The notes beneath the pieces were generated by a model. That model ran no database searches and was not told the DNA's origin. It worked only from the letters and a program-made list of their open reading frames with translations. This document shows, in pieces, positions 13,847-22,013 of a stretch of 28,612 nucleotides of DNA. The translations under genes and the position numbers were made by a program. The DNA is from Pirellulales bacterium (lineage in GTDB: Bacteria > Planctomycetota > Planctomycetia > Pirellulales > Thermoguttaceae), in NCBI GenBank assembly GCA_030605745.1, contig JAUWHT010000322.1, positions 1 to 28,612 of the forward strand, written 5' to 3'. The stretch's first letter is position 1; every line of letters starts with the position of its first letter.

Positions 13847-16819
13847 CTACCGCCGGAGTTCCTGGAACAGCGGCAGATGGCGGTAGTAGACTTCGAGCAT
13901 CAGCAGGTGCAGCGCGGTGACGTAGGTTCGTCCGCCGGCGTGGCCCCAGCGGTCGGGCACCGGCCTGCCGGGATGCCAGCTTCCGGCGGCCGGGCCGAAC
14001 TGCACCTGGCTGCTCTGGACCAGCGGACGCAGCCGATTGTTCCAGGCGATCCAGTAGTCGTCGCGCATCTGGAACATCGCCTGCGTGGCGTAGTACCAGT
14101 AATAGCAATCTCGCAGCGACTTGGTCCGGGCGCCCACTGCCGGCAGATTGTCCTTGAGATATTCAGCTCCTGCGATCAATTGCGGGTTATCGTTTTGACG
14201 GCCAAGGTACATCCGCATCAACATGGCCTCGGACGTCATTGCCAGGCTTGGCTTCCGGCCGTGGCGTTGTTTGGGAATATCCTTAGCGTGCGGGTTATAG
14301 ACGTAGCGACCGTTGTCGTTGGGTGCCTGTGCGGTGTCGAGCCAGTGGTCGACCTTCTGCAACACCTCGGTGGGCACTTCCAGCCCGGCCATCTGGGCAC
14401 TCTTAAGCGCCATCAACATCCACCCGCTGACCGAGGTATCCGATTCTTTTTTCGGCTCGTACCGCCAGCCGCCGTGAGTGGGATGTTGCGAGTTACAGAT
14501 GAAATCGATCGCCTTGCGTGCCGGCTCGCGGAGTTCGGGATCCTGGGTCATGCCGTACGCCTCGCACAGCGCGATGGTCGCGATACCGTGGCTATAAAGC
14601 CAGACACATTTCTTCGTCCCGCCGGTGAACAGGTCGCCGTTCTGCTTCTGGTTGCGGAGGAGCCAATCGATCCCGCGGTTGACGACCGCCCGATGCTTGT
14701 CGTCCATGTGCGTGTAGCCTGATCCCAGGTAGGTCAGCAGGACCAATCCGGTGGCGGCCGCATCGGCCTGCATCTGGCCCAGGACCGGGTCCTCGTAATC
14801 AACGCCTTCGGGCAACTTGTGGAGGCTCCAGTGGCCATCCGGGAACTGGTGCCGGGCGAAGAAGTCGAGTCCCATTTCGATCGCTCTTTCGGTGCCCTCG
14901 CTGCCGCCCCGGTCCAATGCGGTACGGAGACGACGGCCGAGGTCACGCTGGCGGAAGGCTTCGGCCGGTTGCTCGCGGACGCGGCCGTCGATGGCGATCT
15001 GGCCGCCGCTGCGCTCGATCACGAATCGCCGGGAAACGGTGTGGATGATCTCGCTCTCCGGGCGCGCCCGACGACTATCGAGTCCCACCACCGGCAAAGG
15101 ATCGCAGCTCAGGCCTCCGGGACCGGCCACCGCGGCGATCTGCACCGGCAGACCGGCAGCTCGTCTCCGCGGGCCGGTGAGCCGGGCCGGCATGGGCGGC
15201 GCCGCAGCGGCTTTTCCACCGCCCGCAGCGGCCACGGCCACCTCGGCCGGCTCGGCCGCTGCGTCCGGCATGATTGGCCCGCCGGGCGTTCGTCCGGGTT
15301 TCGCGCGTCCACCGCCGGAGAACGCCGTCGCCGCGATCGACTCCTGTCGGCTCACGCGACTGCGGGCGGCGATCCCGACCGGGCCAGGCGTACCACTGAA
15401 ACCGGCGGGTCCGGCCCCGCCTGTTGCCCGTGCGGCAAGCCGGCTGATTGTCCCCCCTCGTCTGAGGGCAGAAGCCCAGATGCTGGCCGAGGGCTTGGCT
15501 GGTCCGCTGGCACTGGAAGCAACGGTACCGGCGGCCGTGGGTGCAGCCTCAGCGGCACCCGAGAACACGGTCGAGGCTGCCGGGGCGATAGTCCGGGCAA
15601 TTCGTGGTACTGATGCGTTGCTGGTGACCGACGGCCTGCCCATGCCGGTGGCTCGGGGCTGTCCGAAGCGGGCGACAATTTGGGCCTGGCCGACGGCGAA
15701 CTCGGCAGCCCCGGCGGCGGCCGTGCCACCGGTTGTGGCGGGCTGAGCAGCCGCACGACGCACCGCGGCGCTGGAAGCCACCTGGCTAATCCGGCTGCGG
15801 GGAGTCCCGCCGGTGGCTGCCGACGTCGAGGTTGGTTGGGCTTCGGTTGCGATCACGGTTGACGGAAGGCTGGCGCCACGGCTGGACCGGGCCAACGTGC
15901 TCGGTTTCGCCGGCACGGCCGCCAAACCGGCCGGCTGCTCCTGCGAGCTGCTGGACCGCCGGGTGGCAACCGCTGAGGGAAGTTGCGCAACCCGTGTCAG
16001 TGCCGGCAGCGCGCGGCCCGGAGGTTGGTCCATCCGAATCTGGGGCTCCGTCCGCTCTCGCGGTGCGATCTTGACGTTGGGTACGGCGGCAGTCCGCCGG
16101 GCTTGAGCTTGGAGGTCTGATTCAGGGATCGGCTCGTTCGGCTTTGGGAAGTGTCTCCACTTTTGGCGACTGACTTGAGCCCCGGCTGCCGCATCGGCGC
16201 GTCGTGGAGCCGACAGTTCGGCGCGGCGGGCAACGGCCGGATTCGGCTGCTGCCGTTGGGGGATATCGGGCTCTTCGACGGGCTGCAAATCGGTCGCTAT
16301 CTCCCGTTCGGTCGGTTCTCGCTCCAGCGCGTCCGGTTCGGTCGGCCTGGGGGTTTCGGTCTCGATCGGCTCCTCGAAAGTCTGCCGGGCGTCCGGCTCG
16401 TCGATCTGTTTCCAGTAGTACTCGGGTATCGTGATCTGCTCGTACTTTTCGGTCATTTGCTGGGTGAACCGGGCCTCGCGCTCAGGCAGCAGCGCCAGGA
16501 ACTGCCCGTGCAGGTATATCGCCAGCCAGAGATGGGCCAGCAGACTGATCATGACACCGAGCTGGAGCCGGCGGAGCATCTTGCCTTGCAGCAAGATCAC
16601 ACCCCAGAACAGCAGGCCGACCATCAGGCCGACGCTTATGAGCCTGGCCCAACCGTTGTAGAAGATTCGTGGATCGTCGAAATCGCTGGTGCCGATCACG
16701 ATACCGGCGACGAATCCGGCCAAGATCAGGATGGCCACATTGATCGGCCAAAGCTGGTCGTCGAAGTCGGTGAACCTGGCCGGCTGGACCTTGCGGATTT
16801 GTCGGACCTTTCCAGCCAT
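13847..16819 (-). CDS. Membrane-anchored protein with Ala/Pro/Arg-rich linker and C-terminal squalene-cyclase/prenyltransferase-type repeats
   Basis: 990 aa. Three membrane helices lie at about 24-43, 59-78 and 86-109. A low-complexity stretch rich in Ala, Pro, Arg and Ser covers roughly 130-600. From about 640 to the end is an alpha/alpha-toroid domain with cyclase-type repeats (FARHQFPDGHWSLH, FICNSQHPTHGGWRYE, WLLRNQKQNGDLF). The DxDD acid of squalene-hopene cyclase is absent, so it is probably not a cyclase. It starts 2 bases after exbD, at the slot where TonB often sits, and the anchor-plus-proline-rich-linker layout is TonB-like; that role is inference. Function unknown. The linker is extremely GC-rich. 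Confidence 0.85.
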   Translation of the reverse strand: MAGKVRQIRKVQPARFTDFDDQLWPINVAILILAGFVAGIVIGTSDFDDPRIFYNGWARLISVGLMVGLLFWGVILLQGKMLRRLQLGVMISLLAHLWLAIYLHGQFLALLPEREARFTQQMTEKYEQITIPEYYWKQIDEPDARQTFEEPIETETPRPTEPDALEREPTEREIATDLQPVEEPDIPQRQQPNPAVARRAELSAPRRADAAAGAQVSRQKWRHFPKPNEPIPESDLQAQARRTAAVPNVKIAPRERTEPQIRMDQPPGRALPALTRVAQLPSAVATRRSSSSQEQPAGLAAVPAKPSTLARSSRGASLPSTVIATEAQPTSTSAATGGTPRSRISQVASSAAVRRAAAQPATTGGTAAAGAAEFAVGQAQIVARFGQPRATGMGRPSVTSNASVPRIARTIAPAASTVFSGAAEAAPTAAGTVASSASGPAKPSASIWASALRRGGTISRLAARATGGAGPAGFSGTPGPVGIAARSRVSRQESIAATAFSGGGRAKPGRTPGGPIMPDAAAEPAEVAVAAAGGGKAAAAPPMPARLTGPRRRAAGLPVQIAAVAGPGGLSCDPLPVVGLDSRRARPESEIIHTVSRRFVIERSGGQIAIDGRVREQPAEAFRQRDLGRRLRTALDRGGSEGTERAIEMGLDFFARHQFPDGHWSLHKLPEGVDYEDPVLGQMQADAAATGLVLLTYLGSGYTHMDDKHRAVVNRGIDWLLRNQKQNGDLFTGGTKKCVWLYSHGIATIALCEAYGMTQDPELREPARKAIDFICNSQHPTHGGWRYEPKKESDTSVSGWMLMALKSAQMAGLEVPTEVLQKVDHWLDTAQAPNDNGRYVYNPHAKDIPKQRHGRKPSLAMTSEAMLMRMYLGRQNDNPQLIAGAEYLKDNLPAVGARTKSLRDCYYWYYATQAMFQMRDDYWIAWNNRLRPLVQSSQVQFGPAAGSWHPGRPVPDRWGHAGGRTYVTALHLLMLEVYYRHLPLFQELRR

Positions 16820-16821
16820 AG

Positions 16822-17241
16822 TCAGTCTCCGCCTTCGCAGGTGGCGACACGGTAGTCACGGATGTTGGCTTTAGTACATGCGTTCATAGCCGCCACAACG
16901 AATTCCCAACGACATCGCTTGTCGGCGCGAATCACGACCGACGCGCGGCCCGGGTTGTTGACCCAAGCCGCCTTGAGGATCGGGAAAAGCTCCTTCAGGC
17001 TGAGAATCTTTCCGCTGACGTAGTAGCGGCCCCGATCGTCGATGTTGATGAACAATTCACGGGGTTTGCTGGTCAATGGCTGGGCTTCGCTGGCATCGGG
17101 CAACAACACGTCCAGCTCGCGCTCTTCTTCGGCGAACCGGGTGGCCACCAGGAAGAAGATCAGCAACAGGAAAACCACGTCGATCAGCGGCGTCAGGCTG
17201 AGGTTGGCCAACGCCGAGCCCTTGTCTATTTTCATGGCCAT
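16822..17241 (-). CDS. exbD: ExbD/TolR-family proton-channel subunit
   Basis: 139 aa with one N-terminal membrane helix: TPLIDVVFLLLIFFLVATRF, with Asp21 as the proton-carrying acid of the ExbD/TolR family. The periplasmic domain follows (ELFINIDDRGRYYVSG, VVIRADKRCRWEFVV). With ExbB it should turn proton flow into mechanical work on a partner protein. ATG 17241 follows AAGG at about 10 bases; an in-frame extension to 17334 only reads the end of exbB. The exbB stop is 4 bases before the start. Confidence 0.92.
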   Translation of the reverse strand: MAMKIDKGSALANLSLTPLIDVVFLLLIFFLVATRFAEEERELDVLLPDASEAQPLTSKPRELFINIDDRGRYYVSGKILSLKELFPILKAAWVNNPGRASVVIRADKRCRWEFVVAAMNACTKANIRDYRVATCEGGD

Positions 17242-17245
17242 GGTG

Positions 17246-18205
17246 TTACCTTGGCGAGGAAGCCGGCTGCTGTTGCCCTTTTGCGGTGGGGGGAACTTCG
17301 CGGCGGGTTGCCGACGGGGCCACGGACGCCGCACCGGTAGTGGCCAACTTGTCCCGGCTTACCCGCATCCGACCCTCGAAACGCTCCAACTGCGGCATCA
17401 GCCCCAGCAGGGTTTCGTCGAGTTCGCGGAACAGCCCCTGGATCCGTCCCTCGAACCAGTGGGCCAGCACGGCGGCCGGAATCGCCACCGCCAGCCCGCT
17501 AAACGTGGTCACCAGCGCTACGTAGATGCCGTCGGCCAGGTGCTCGGCCTTATTGGCGCCGACCGGCAGGTTGGCGGTAGCGAAAAACGCCTGGATCATC
17601 CCCCAAACGGTTCCCAGTAGACCCAGCAGCGGCGCGACTCCGGCGGCCAGGCTAAGCCAGCGGACGTTGACGTAAAGCCGGGCGGCCTCCCGCTCGTTGG
17701 CTTCGCTCAGGGCGTGCTCGACCTCGGCGTGTGGCCGCCCAACTTTCAGCAGCATGGTCTTGATGACGCTTGCCGCGGCGGACGGGTACTGCTGGCAGAG
17801 CTTGTAGGCCGCTCGCGGGTCGAGCCCCCCCTTTTGCCCCGCCAGTTTTCCCAGCCCGCTGATCAGCTCCGGCGGCAGCACCTTGCGCCGCCGCAGCCCC
17901 AAAAAACGCTCGGTCCCGAACATCACCACCAATAGCGACATCAGCAAAATCGGCCACATCAAGTGCCCGCCGGAAATCAGCAGTTTCAGCAGGTTGATTT
18001 TCTTCTCCAACTGTGGCGCGGCGACTGCTTCTTCAGCACCTTCGTCGTCCGCCTTGGTTTCCGGCTGGTGGGCGTCGATCTGGGAATCGACGCCGGGCGG
18101 CGGTTCGACCGCTTGGGGCCCCGTCTCCTGGGCCGCCGCCGGCGCCGCAAGACAGATCACCAGCCAGATCAGCACCCAGCGGGTTACATTCTCGGTAACG
18201 TTCAT
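17246..18205 (-). CDS. exbB: ExbB/TolQ/MotA-family proton-channel subunit
   Basis: 319 aa. It has a cleavable signal peptide (hydrophobic core at 10-22, AAAQ-ET) and an acidic periplasmic stretch, then three membrane helices: about 85-102 (LMWPILLMSLLVVMFG), 185-208 (SLAAGVAPLLGLLGTVWGMI) and 227-250 (ALVTTFSGLAVAIPAAVLAH). These carry the ExbB/TolQ signature Gly-rich and Thr/Pro residues. The extra signal peptide and periplasmic domain occur in many ExbB homologues outside the enteric type. A soluble C-terminal tail rich in Pro and Gln ends the protein. First gene of the operon with exbD and the 990-residue protein. No Shine-Dalgarno is obvious before ATG 18205. Confidence 0.92.
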   Translation of the reverse strand: MNVTENVTRWVLIWLVICLAAPAAAQETGPQAVEPPPGVDSQIDAHQPETKADDEGAEEAVAAPQLEKKINLLKLLISGGHLMWPILLMSLLVVMFGTERFLGLRRRKVLPPELISGLGKLAGQKGGLDPRAAYKLCQQYPSAAASVIKTMLLKVGRPHAEVEHALSEANEREAARLYVNVRWLSLAAGVAPLLGLLGTVWGMIQAFFATANLPVGANKAEHLADGIYVALVTTFSGLAVAIPAAVLAHWFEGRIQGLFRELDETLLGLMPQLERFEGRMRVSRDKLATTGAASVAPSATRREVPPTAKGQQQPASSPR

Positions 18206-18454
18206 GGGGAAATGCTGGAAGGAAAGGAAAGGAAAGGAAGAATCTGTGCCTCGATCATACCTTCACCTCCGCGAGGCGCTTCCAGGAGTGGGACTGGTTT
18301 ACTGGACTTCACGCCGACTCTTCAGCAGGCTCGATATCCAGCATACCATGCCGTTTTACGTCAGGCAAGTTGGCAGAGGGGGGGGAAACGCAGCTTTCAG
18401 GCGACACCCGATGCTGTACATAACGCGGCCTGCGGCCGCAACCAAAGTTGTCAA

Positions 18455-18530
18455 GGGTTCAGGGTTCAGGGTTCAGGATTTTGCTTCTAACCGTATTCGA
18501 TTACACACAAGAATCCTGAACCCTGAACCC
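18455..18530. repeat. Inverted pair of GGGTTCA heptad repeats
   Basis: The left arm carries three GGGTTCA-type heptads (18455-18480). The last 19 bases (18462-18480) are exactly complementary to 18512-18530, with a 31-base spacer. The pair can form a long hairpin between the exbB and kinase starts. Confidence 0.9.
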
Positions 18531-18539
18531 CAACAAAAC

Positions 18540-18569
18540 TTGACTCATCCGCCGCTTCGTCAGTAGAAT
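18540..18569 (+). promoter_or_regulatory. Sigma70-type promoter upstream of the kinase gene
   Basis: TTGACT (18540-18545), an 18-base spacer and TAGAAT (18564-18569). Transcription would begin near 18576, about 56 bases before the kinase start codon. Confidence 0.6.
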
Positions 18570-18631
18570 AGTGCTGTCAAGCTGCAAGCGGCGTCTCCGT
18601 GTCCTCCGGGCCTCTGTGGTGTATTGATTCG

Positions 18632-19916
18632 ATGAGTAACGCCAGCGACAAGCCCGACGAAATGCCTGCCGGTGCCGATCTCTCGGGTCGGCAGTTGGGG
18701 GATTTTCAGTTGTTGCGGCGGCTGGGACACGGGGCGATGGCCGAGGTGTACCTGGCCGAGCAGCGGCAGTTGCGGCGTCGGGTGGCGGTGAAGATTCTTA
18801 GGCCCGAACTGGCTGAGGACCGGACGTATTTGAGGCGGTTCGAGCGTGAGGCCCAGGCGGCCGCCTCGCTGATTCATGCCAACATCGTGCAGATCTACGA
18901 GGTTGGTCACATAGACCGGCTGCACTTTATCGCCCAGGAATACGTCGAGGGGCAAAACCTCCGCGATTGGATCACCCGCCACGGCTTGCCCGACTTACCG
19001 CGTGCCTTGTCGATCATCCGCCAGGTGGCCGCCGCACTGGCCAAGGCGGCCGAGCACGGCGTCGTCCACCGCGATATCAAGCCGGAGAACATCATGATTA
19101 CCCGCTCCGGCGAAGTGAAAGTGGCCGACTTCGGCCTGGCGCGGGTCGCCGCTCGGGAAGGTGAGACGGTCGACCTCACGCAGGTCGGCATGACAGTGGG
19201 CACGCCGCTTTACATGAGCCCCGAGCAGGTCGAAGGCAAGCCGCTCGATCCCCGTAGCGACCTCTACTCGCTGGGTGTGACTTGCTACCACATGTTGGCC
19301 GGTTCGCCGCCGTTTCAGGCCGAGACCGCGTTGGGCGTGGCGGTGCAACACCTCAAAACACAACCCGAGCCGCTGGAAAGCCTCCGCCCCGATCTGCCGG
19401 CCGGCTTGTGCCGAATCGTCCACAAGATGCTGGCCAAAGAAACCGGAGCGTCGCTACCAGTCGGCCCGGGAACTGCTCGGCGAGCTGCGCCGCTTGCATA
19501 TCGAGCAATCCGGCCACGACTGGCCGGAGGTTCTGCCCGGCTGGGAGTCGACCGCCGCAGAACTGCCTGCCGACCACCGCGGCGAACTCACCAGGAGGCT
19601 CGGCCGGTTGATGAAGACCATGGCGGTGCAACGGCCGGACCATCGTCGCCGGCTGCTGCTTGTATTGGGCGTGGTAGTGGCGTTTCTGCTGGGCGGGTTG
19701 ATCGCCTGGCTAGCTACCGGCGAGCCGCCCCTGCCGGCCGACGCCAAGGCCTCGCCGCCACTCATCCCCCGGCAGCAGTTGGCCCGAATCTACCTCCACC
19801 AGGGCGATTACGACCGGGCAGCAGCCATCTTCGCCGAGTTCGCCGCGCTGGAGGGCGAAGCAGACCAATTGATCGGCTTGGATGCCCCCGACCTGTTGCG
19901 ATTACTGGAAAGCTGA
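18632..19916 (+). pseudogene. PknB-type Ser/Thr protein kinase gene with a +1 frameshift
   Basis: The kinase domain is complete: Gly loop LGHGAMAEVY (32-40), VAVK with Lys54, HRDIKPEN with Asp148, DFGLA, SPEQ and DLYSLG. Around 19436-19442 (CCAAAGAAACC) one base is extra. Before it the frame reads HKMLAK; removing one G continues as KPERRYQSARELLGEL, then a linker, a membrane helix (LLLVLGVVVAFLLGGL) and a TPR-like extracytoplasmic end to the stop at 19914-19916. The restored protein would be about 427 aa. Without correction the catalytic domain is followed by unrelated residues to 19924, losing the anchor. ATG 18632 is the likely start, though no strong ribosome site is seen. The next gene begins at the very next base. 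Confidence 0.85.
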
Positions 19917-20990
19917 ATGCCTGAAGATGTGCTCAAGATTGGATTGCTGGGTTGTGGTTCGATTGTCCAGTTCGCCCACTTGCCGGCGTTGGCCAAGGCC
20001 CGGCGTGTCCGGCTGACCGCGATCTGCGACCAGGCGGAAGACCTGCTTCAGACGATCGGCCGCCGCGCCGGGGTCGCGGCACTCTACGCCGACTATGAGA
20101 GATTTCTCCAAGAGGCCGACATCGATGCGGTCCTGATCGCCGTGCCAGACGCATTCCATGTCCCACTGGCGAAGCAATCGCTCGTTGCGGGCAAGCACGT
20201 GCTGGTGGAGAAGCCGCTGGGAACCTGTTCGGCCGACTGTGAACAGTTGATTCGTGTTCTGCGGGAAACGGATCTTAAGCTACAGGTCGGCTCGATGAAG
20301 CGGCATGATCCGGGCATCGCATTCGCACACCGGTTCACTGAAGAACGCCTCGGGCAGGTGCTATCGCTGAGCGGATGGTACTGCGATACGCTGTTTCGTC
20401 CAGCCATGCAGGAGGCGCTGCTGCCGCCGACCCAGAGCAGTCGGCAGTCGATTCGTCCCCCCCCGATCGACCCCAAGGCGGACAAGCGTCACTACTCGCT
20501 GGTGACCCATGCCGCCCATCTGTTCGACAACCTGCGTTACCTTGGCGGCCGGATCGCGGCGGTTACGGTCCGGCTGGCGGAGAAGTTCGGTCAACATTCG
20601 TGGCACGGCCTGCTGGAATTCGAGCACGGCGGCCTGGGCCATTTTGAACTGACGGTCAAGGTCAACAGCGACTGGTCAGAGGGTTACCGCGTCTACGGCG
20701 AGCACGGCAGCGTGGAGGTGAAGACGTTTCTGCCGTTCTACTACCAGCCGAGCGAGGTCCGCGCATTCGACGCGGAGACCCAGCAGTGGCACACCCCGCT
20801 GGGCCCGCACAGTAACCCGTACAAGAACCAACTGGAAGCATTCGCGCGATCAGTGCTCGACGACGAGCCGGTCAACCCCGACGCGCACGAAGGCCTGGCC
20901 ACGGTCCGCCTGCTGGAAGCGGTCGAGGCATCGGTCGCCGGCGGTACACGTGTCGAGTTGAAAACTTCTGCAACACCACCACACCTTTGA
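19917..20990 (+). CDS. Gfo/Idh/MocA-family NAD(P)-dependent oxidoreductase
   Basis: 357 aa. The N-terminal Rossmann fold has IGLLGCGSIVQFAHLPAL, the dinucleotide-binding glycine motif, and the family EKP signature in HVLVEKPLGTC (Lys active-site residue). The C-terminal alpha/beta domain has the THAAHLFDNLRYLGG helix with the catalytic His/Asp region. Such enzymes oxidise or isomerise sugars and sugar derivatives with NAD(P); the substrate is not readable. The ATG directly follows the kinase stop, and the isomerase gene starts 7 bases after its end, so all three are probably one transcript. Confidence 0.93.
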   Translation: MPEDVLKIGLLGCGSIVQFAHLPALAKARRVRLTAICDQAEDLLQTIGRRAGVAALYADYERFLQEADIDAVLIAVPDAFHVPLAKQSLVAGKHVLVEKPLGTCSADCEQLIRVLRETDLKLQVGSMKRHDPGIAFAHRFTEERLGQVLSLSGWYCDTLFRPAMQEALLPPTQSSRQSIRPPPIDPKADKRHYSLVTHAAHLFDNLRYLGGRIAAVTVRLAEKFGQHSWHGLLEFEHGGLGHFELTVKVNSDWSEGYRVYGEHGSVEVKTFLPFYYQPSEVRAFDAETQQWHTPLGPHSNPYKNQLEAFARSVLDDEPVNPDAHEGLATVRLLEAVEASVAGGTRVELKTSATPPHL

Positions 20991-20997
20991 CTTGAAC

Positions 20998-21840
20998 ATG
21001 GAAATCGGCATCTTTGCCAGAACGTTTCCCGGTCCGGGGCTCGACCAGGTACTCGACGCGGTCGTCGGGCACGGACTGTCTTGCGTGCACTTTAATCTCA
21101 AGTGCGCCGGTGTTGAGAGTCTGCCCGGGGAACTCGACGACAGACTGTGCCACTCGGTGCGGCAGAGGTTCGAACGTCGTGGGCTGCGGATGGTGGCCGT
21201 CTCCGGCACATTCAACGCAATCCACCCGGACAAGGCAGTTCGGGAACAGAACACCGGCCGCTGCCGGCACCTGATCGAGCGCTGCCGGGCCTTGGGTACA
21301 AGCGTGGTGACGCTTTGCACCGGCACGCGTGATCCGGGCAACATGTGGCGATACCATCCCGATAACGCAACACCCGAGGCATGGTCCGATCTGGTGAACA
21401 CGCTGGAGCAATTGCTCCCGGCGGCCGAAGGGCACGGCGTCGTGCTGGGCATCGAGCCGGAAGTGGCCAACGTGATCGACTCGGCCGCCAAGGCACGCAA
21501 GCTGCTCGACCAGATGGGCTCGAAGCATCTGCGGATTATCCTCGACGGGGCAAATCTCTTCTCGCCCGACGAGTTGTCGAAGATGGTGGTCGTGCTGGAA
21601 GAGGCGTTCGATCTTCTCGGCCAGGATGTCGAAATGATCCACGCGAAGGATATCAGCGGCGACCCGGCGAACAAGCACCCGGCCGCCGGTAGCGGGGCAC
21701 TGGACTGGCCCACCTATTTCCGGCTGATGAAACGCACGGGCTACGACGGGCCGGTAGTGCTGCACAACCTCGATCCTTCACAAGTCAGAGGCTGTATCGA
21801 CTTCCTCCGCCGGCAGGCTGCACCATGGTACCCGGGTTAG
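20998..21840 (+). CDS. Sugar-phosphate isomerase/epimerase (AP endonuclease family 2 TIM barrel)
   Basis: 280 aa. TIM-barrel strands follow the xylose-isomerase-like pattern: MVAVSGTFNAIHPD, VVTLCTGTRD, VVLGIEPE with the metal Glu, IILDGANLF with the metal Asp, and MIHAKDI with the metal His. The final acidic metal ligand expected near the end is not obvious: GPVVLHNLD stands where an IEH/E segment is usual, so the metal site may be altered. Substrate unknown. ATG 20998 was chosen; TTG 20992 is an alternative 2 codons earlier. Its stop codon begins an 8-bp TTAGGCTG repeat. Confidence 0.88.
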   Translation: MEIGIFARTFPGPGLDQVLDAVVGHGLSCVHFNLKCAGVESLPGELDDRLCHSVRQRFERRGLRMVAVSGTFNAIHPDKAVREQNTGRCRHLIERCRALGTSVVTLCTGTRDPGNMWRYHPDNATPEAWSDLVNTLEQLLPAAEGHGVVLGIEPEVANVIDSAAKARKLLDQMGSKHLRIILDGANLFSPDELSKMVVVLEEAFDLLGQDVEMIHAKDISGDPANKHPAAGSGALDWPTYFRLMKRTGYDGPVVLHNLDPSQVRGCIDFLRRQAAPWYPG

Positions 21841-21857
21841 GCTGTTAGGCTGTTAGG
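21837..21857. repeat. 8-bp tandem repeat TTAGGCTG starting at a stop codon
   Basis: Two full TTAGGCTG units and a partial third cover the TAG stop of the isomerase gene and the bases just after it. Confidence 0.75.
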
Positions 21858-21910
21858 GAAGCTTTGGAAATGAACATTTACGGAAACTGGTGTAGGCACG
21901 ACAGCGTTTC

Positions 21911-21991
21911 GTTTAGCCGGCGGGCTTGCCCGCCGTGTTATGTTACGAGAAACCCATAGGATGGCACGGCGGGCAAGCCCGCCGGCTAAAC
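21911..21991. repeat. Palindromic leader element, copy 2 (GGCTAAAC family)
   Basis: A perfect 27-bp inverted repeat pairs 21911-21937 with 21965-21991, with a 27-base loop. The arms begin and end with GTTTAGCC / GGCTAAAC as in the copies at 102 and 23484, but the core is CGGGCTTGCCCG with different flanks. It precedes the hydrolase gene by 22 bases. Confidence 0.95.
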
Positions 21992-22013
21992 GACAATGCT
22001 AGGGAGAGCAATT

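Larger units (their letters stand above)
18206..18631. other. Intergenic region between divergent operons
   Basis: About 425 bp with no convincing gene. It holds a GGAAA-rich tract at about 18210-18240 next to exbB, the inverted heptad repeat listed at 18455-18530, and a promoter for the kinase gene. Short reading frames here lack conserved features. Confidence 0.6.

Noticed and set aside
13847..16819. A second squalene-hopene cyclase
   Set aside because: The C-terminal domain has cyclase-type repeats but no DxDD acid, and the protein is a membrane-anchored partner of ExbBD.
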